From Chlamydiales bacterium (GTDB lineage: Bacteria; Chlamydiota; Chlamydiia; Chlamydiales; JAACFD01), in the NCBI GenBank assembly GCA_009937555.1, contig JAACFD010000103.1, positions 1 through 7,099 of the forward strand: 7,099 nucleotides of DNA, given 5' to 3'. The position numbers were made by a program, and so were the translations under genes. Below, in pieces: positions 6,802 through 7,099 of the stretch. The notes under the pieces were generated by a model. The model worked only from the letters and a program-made list of their open reading frames with translations, did no database searches and was not told the origin of the DNA. The stretch's first letter is position 1, and the number at the start of each line of letters is the position of its first letter.

Positions 6802-6843
6802 CTGCGCTATTTAAACCCTCAGAGTTTTTAAGTTTGAAATAGC
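6790..6843 (-). terminator. Possible rpe terminator overlapping its stop codon
   Basis: On the minus strand GCTATTT (6843-6837) pairs with AAATAGC (6812-6806), extended across a one-base bulge by AAAC/GTTT (6835-6832 with 6816-6813), around a 15-nt loop. A competing stem pairs TTTCAA at the rpe 3' end with TTGAAA at 6801-6796, immediately followed by TTTTTT (6795-6790). Either structure could end rpe transcription, but neither is a textbook GC-rich terminator. The second uses the same bases as the efp -35 box. Confidence 0.35.
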
Positions 6844-7099
6844 CTCTTTTAGATCTTTTTGGGATAAAAGAAATGAGCCAGATACTAAGCTGTCTACACC
6901 TAAATCCAGTAATTGCTTAGCTGTTTTGTCATTTACGCCACCATCAACCTGAAGACGTAAGGGAGTTTTTTTATCTGAGAGCTTGTGACATTGTTCAATA
7001 AGAAATTTGGCATGTTTGACTTTTTCTAGGCTTTCCTCAATAAAATCTTGGCCTGAGAAACCAGGGTTTACACTCATAATAAGCAATCTGTCTATATGA
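6811..7099 (-). CDS. rpe: Ribulose-phosphate 3-epimerase, C-terminal part (5' end outside the window)
   Basis: Rpe interconverts D-ribulose 5-phosphate and D-xylulose 5-phosphate in the pentose phosphate pathway, in the cytosol. The frame enters the right edge and gives 95 residues, roughly the last 40% of a family protein of about 220. Visible motifs are LLIMSVNPGFSGQDFI, the strand and loop conserved in the TIM barrel, LQVDGGVN with the Asp that matches a catalytic metal-binding Asp of the family, and VSGSFLL, where the glycine-serine pair contributes to phosphate binding. The codons before the first possible in-frame start (TTG at 7086) still fit Rpe (HIDRLLIM), so the gene is cut by the window and does not begin there. 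It ends in TAA 76 bp before efp. I recall the same rpe-efp adjacency in Chlamydia. Confidence 0.93.
   Translation of the reverse strand, partial: HIDRLLIMSVNPGFSGQDFIEESLEKVKHAKFLIEQCHKLSDKKTPLRLQVDGGVNDKTAKQLLDLGVDSLVSGSFLLSQKDLKEAISNLKTLRV

Overview
The window is a compact, AT-rich stretch of bacterial chromosome in which every credible gene lies on the minus strand, so transcription runs from the right end (7099) to the left end (1). In transcription order it holds the 3' end of ribulose-phosphate 3-epimerase (rpe), elongation factor P (efp), the biotin carboxyl carrier protein (accB) and biotin carboxylase (accC) of acetyl-CoA carboxylase, a large cytosolic TPR-type helical repeat protein, an MgtE-family magnesium channel, and the 5' part of a small predicted lipoprotein that runs off the left edge.

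The most likely source is a member of the Chlamydiae, possibly an environmental chlamydia-like organism. This is inferred from the gene order rpe-efp-accB-accC, which I recall from Chlamydia, and from the protein sequences: AccC has VEHTVTEE where most biotin carboxylases have VEHPVTE, and EF-P is a divergent type whose tip loop lacks the usual PGKG. No rRNA or other taxonomic marker is present, so the assignment is tentative.

Layout. At 7099-6811 is the rpe C-terminus, followed by a 76-bp gap with a plausible sigma70-type promoter for efp and a terminator-like inverted repeat overlapping the rpe end. At 6734-4304 efp, accB and accC are almost contiguous (1-bp and 3-bp gaps), which points to one translationally coupled operon linking a translation factor with the first step of fatty-acid synthesis. 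The carboxyltransferase subunits AccA and AccD must be encoded elsewhere. After a 91-bp gap comes the TPR protein (4212-2167), then a 115-bp gap with a TATAAT element, then mgtE (2051-570). The 150-bp gap between mgtE and the lipoprotein gene holds a long imperfect hairpin and a candidate promoter.

Most of the window is ordinary housekeeping content. The points that deserve a second look are the altered EF-P tip, the unknown 681-residue repeat protein, the partial lipoprotein with a roughly 22-residue leucine/glutamine-rich repeat, and a hairpin whose U-tract points against the direction of all the genes. I see no mobile elements, CRISPR arrays, tRNA or rRNA genes, and nothing that clearly amounts to a new biological system.
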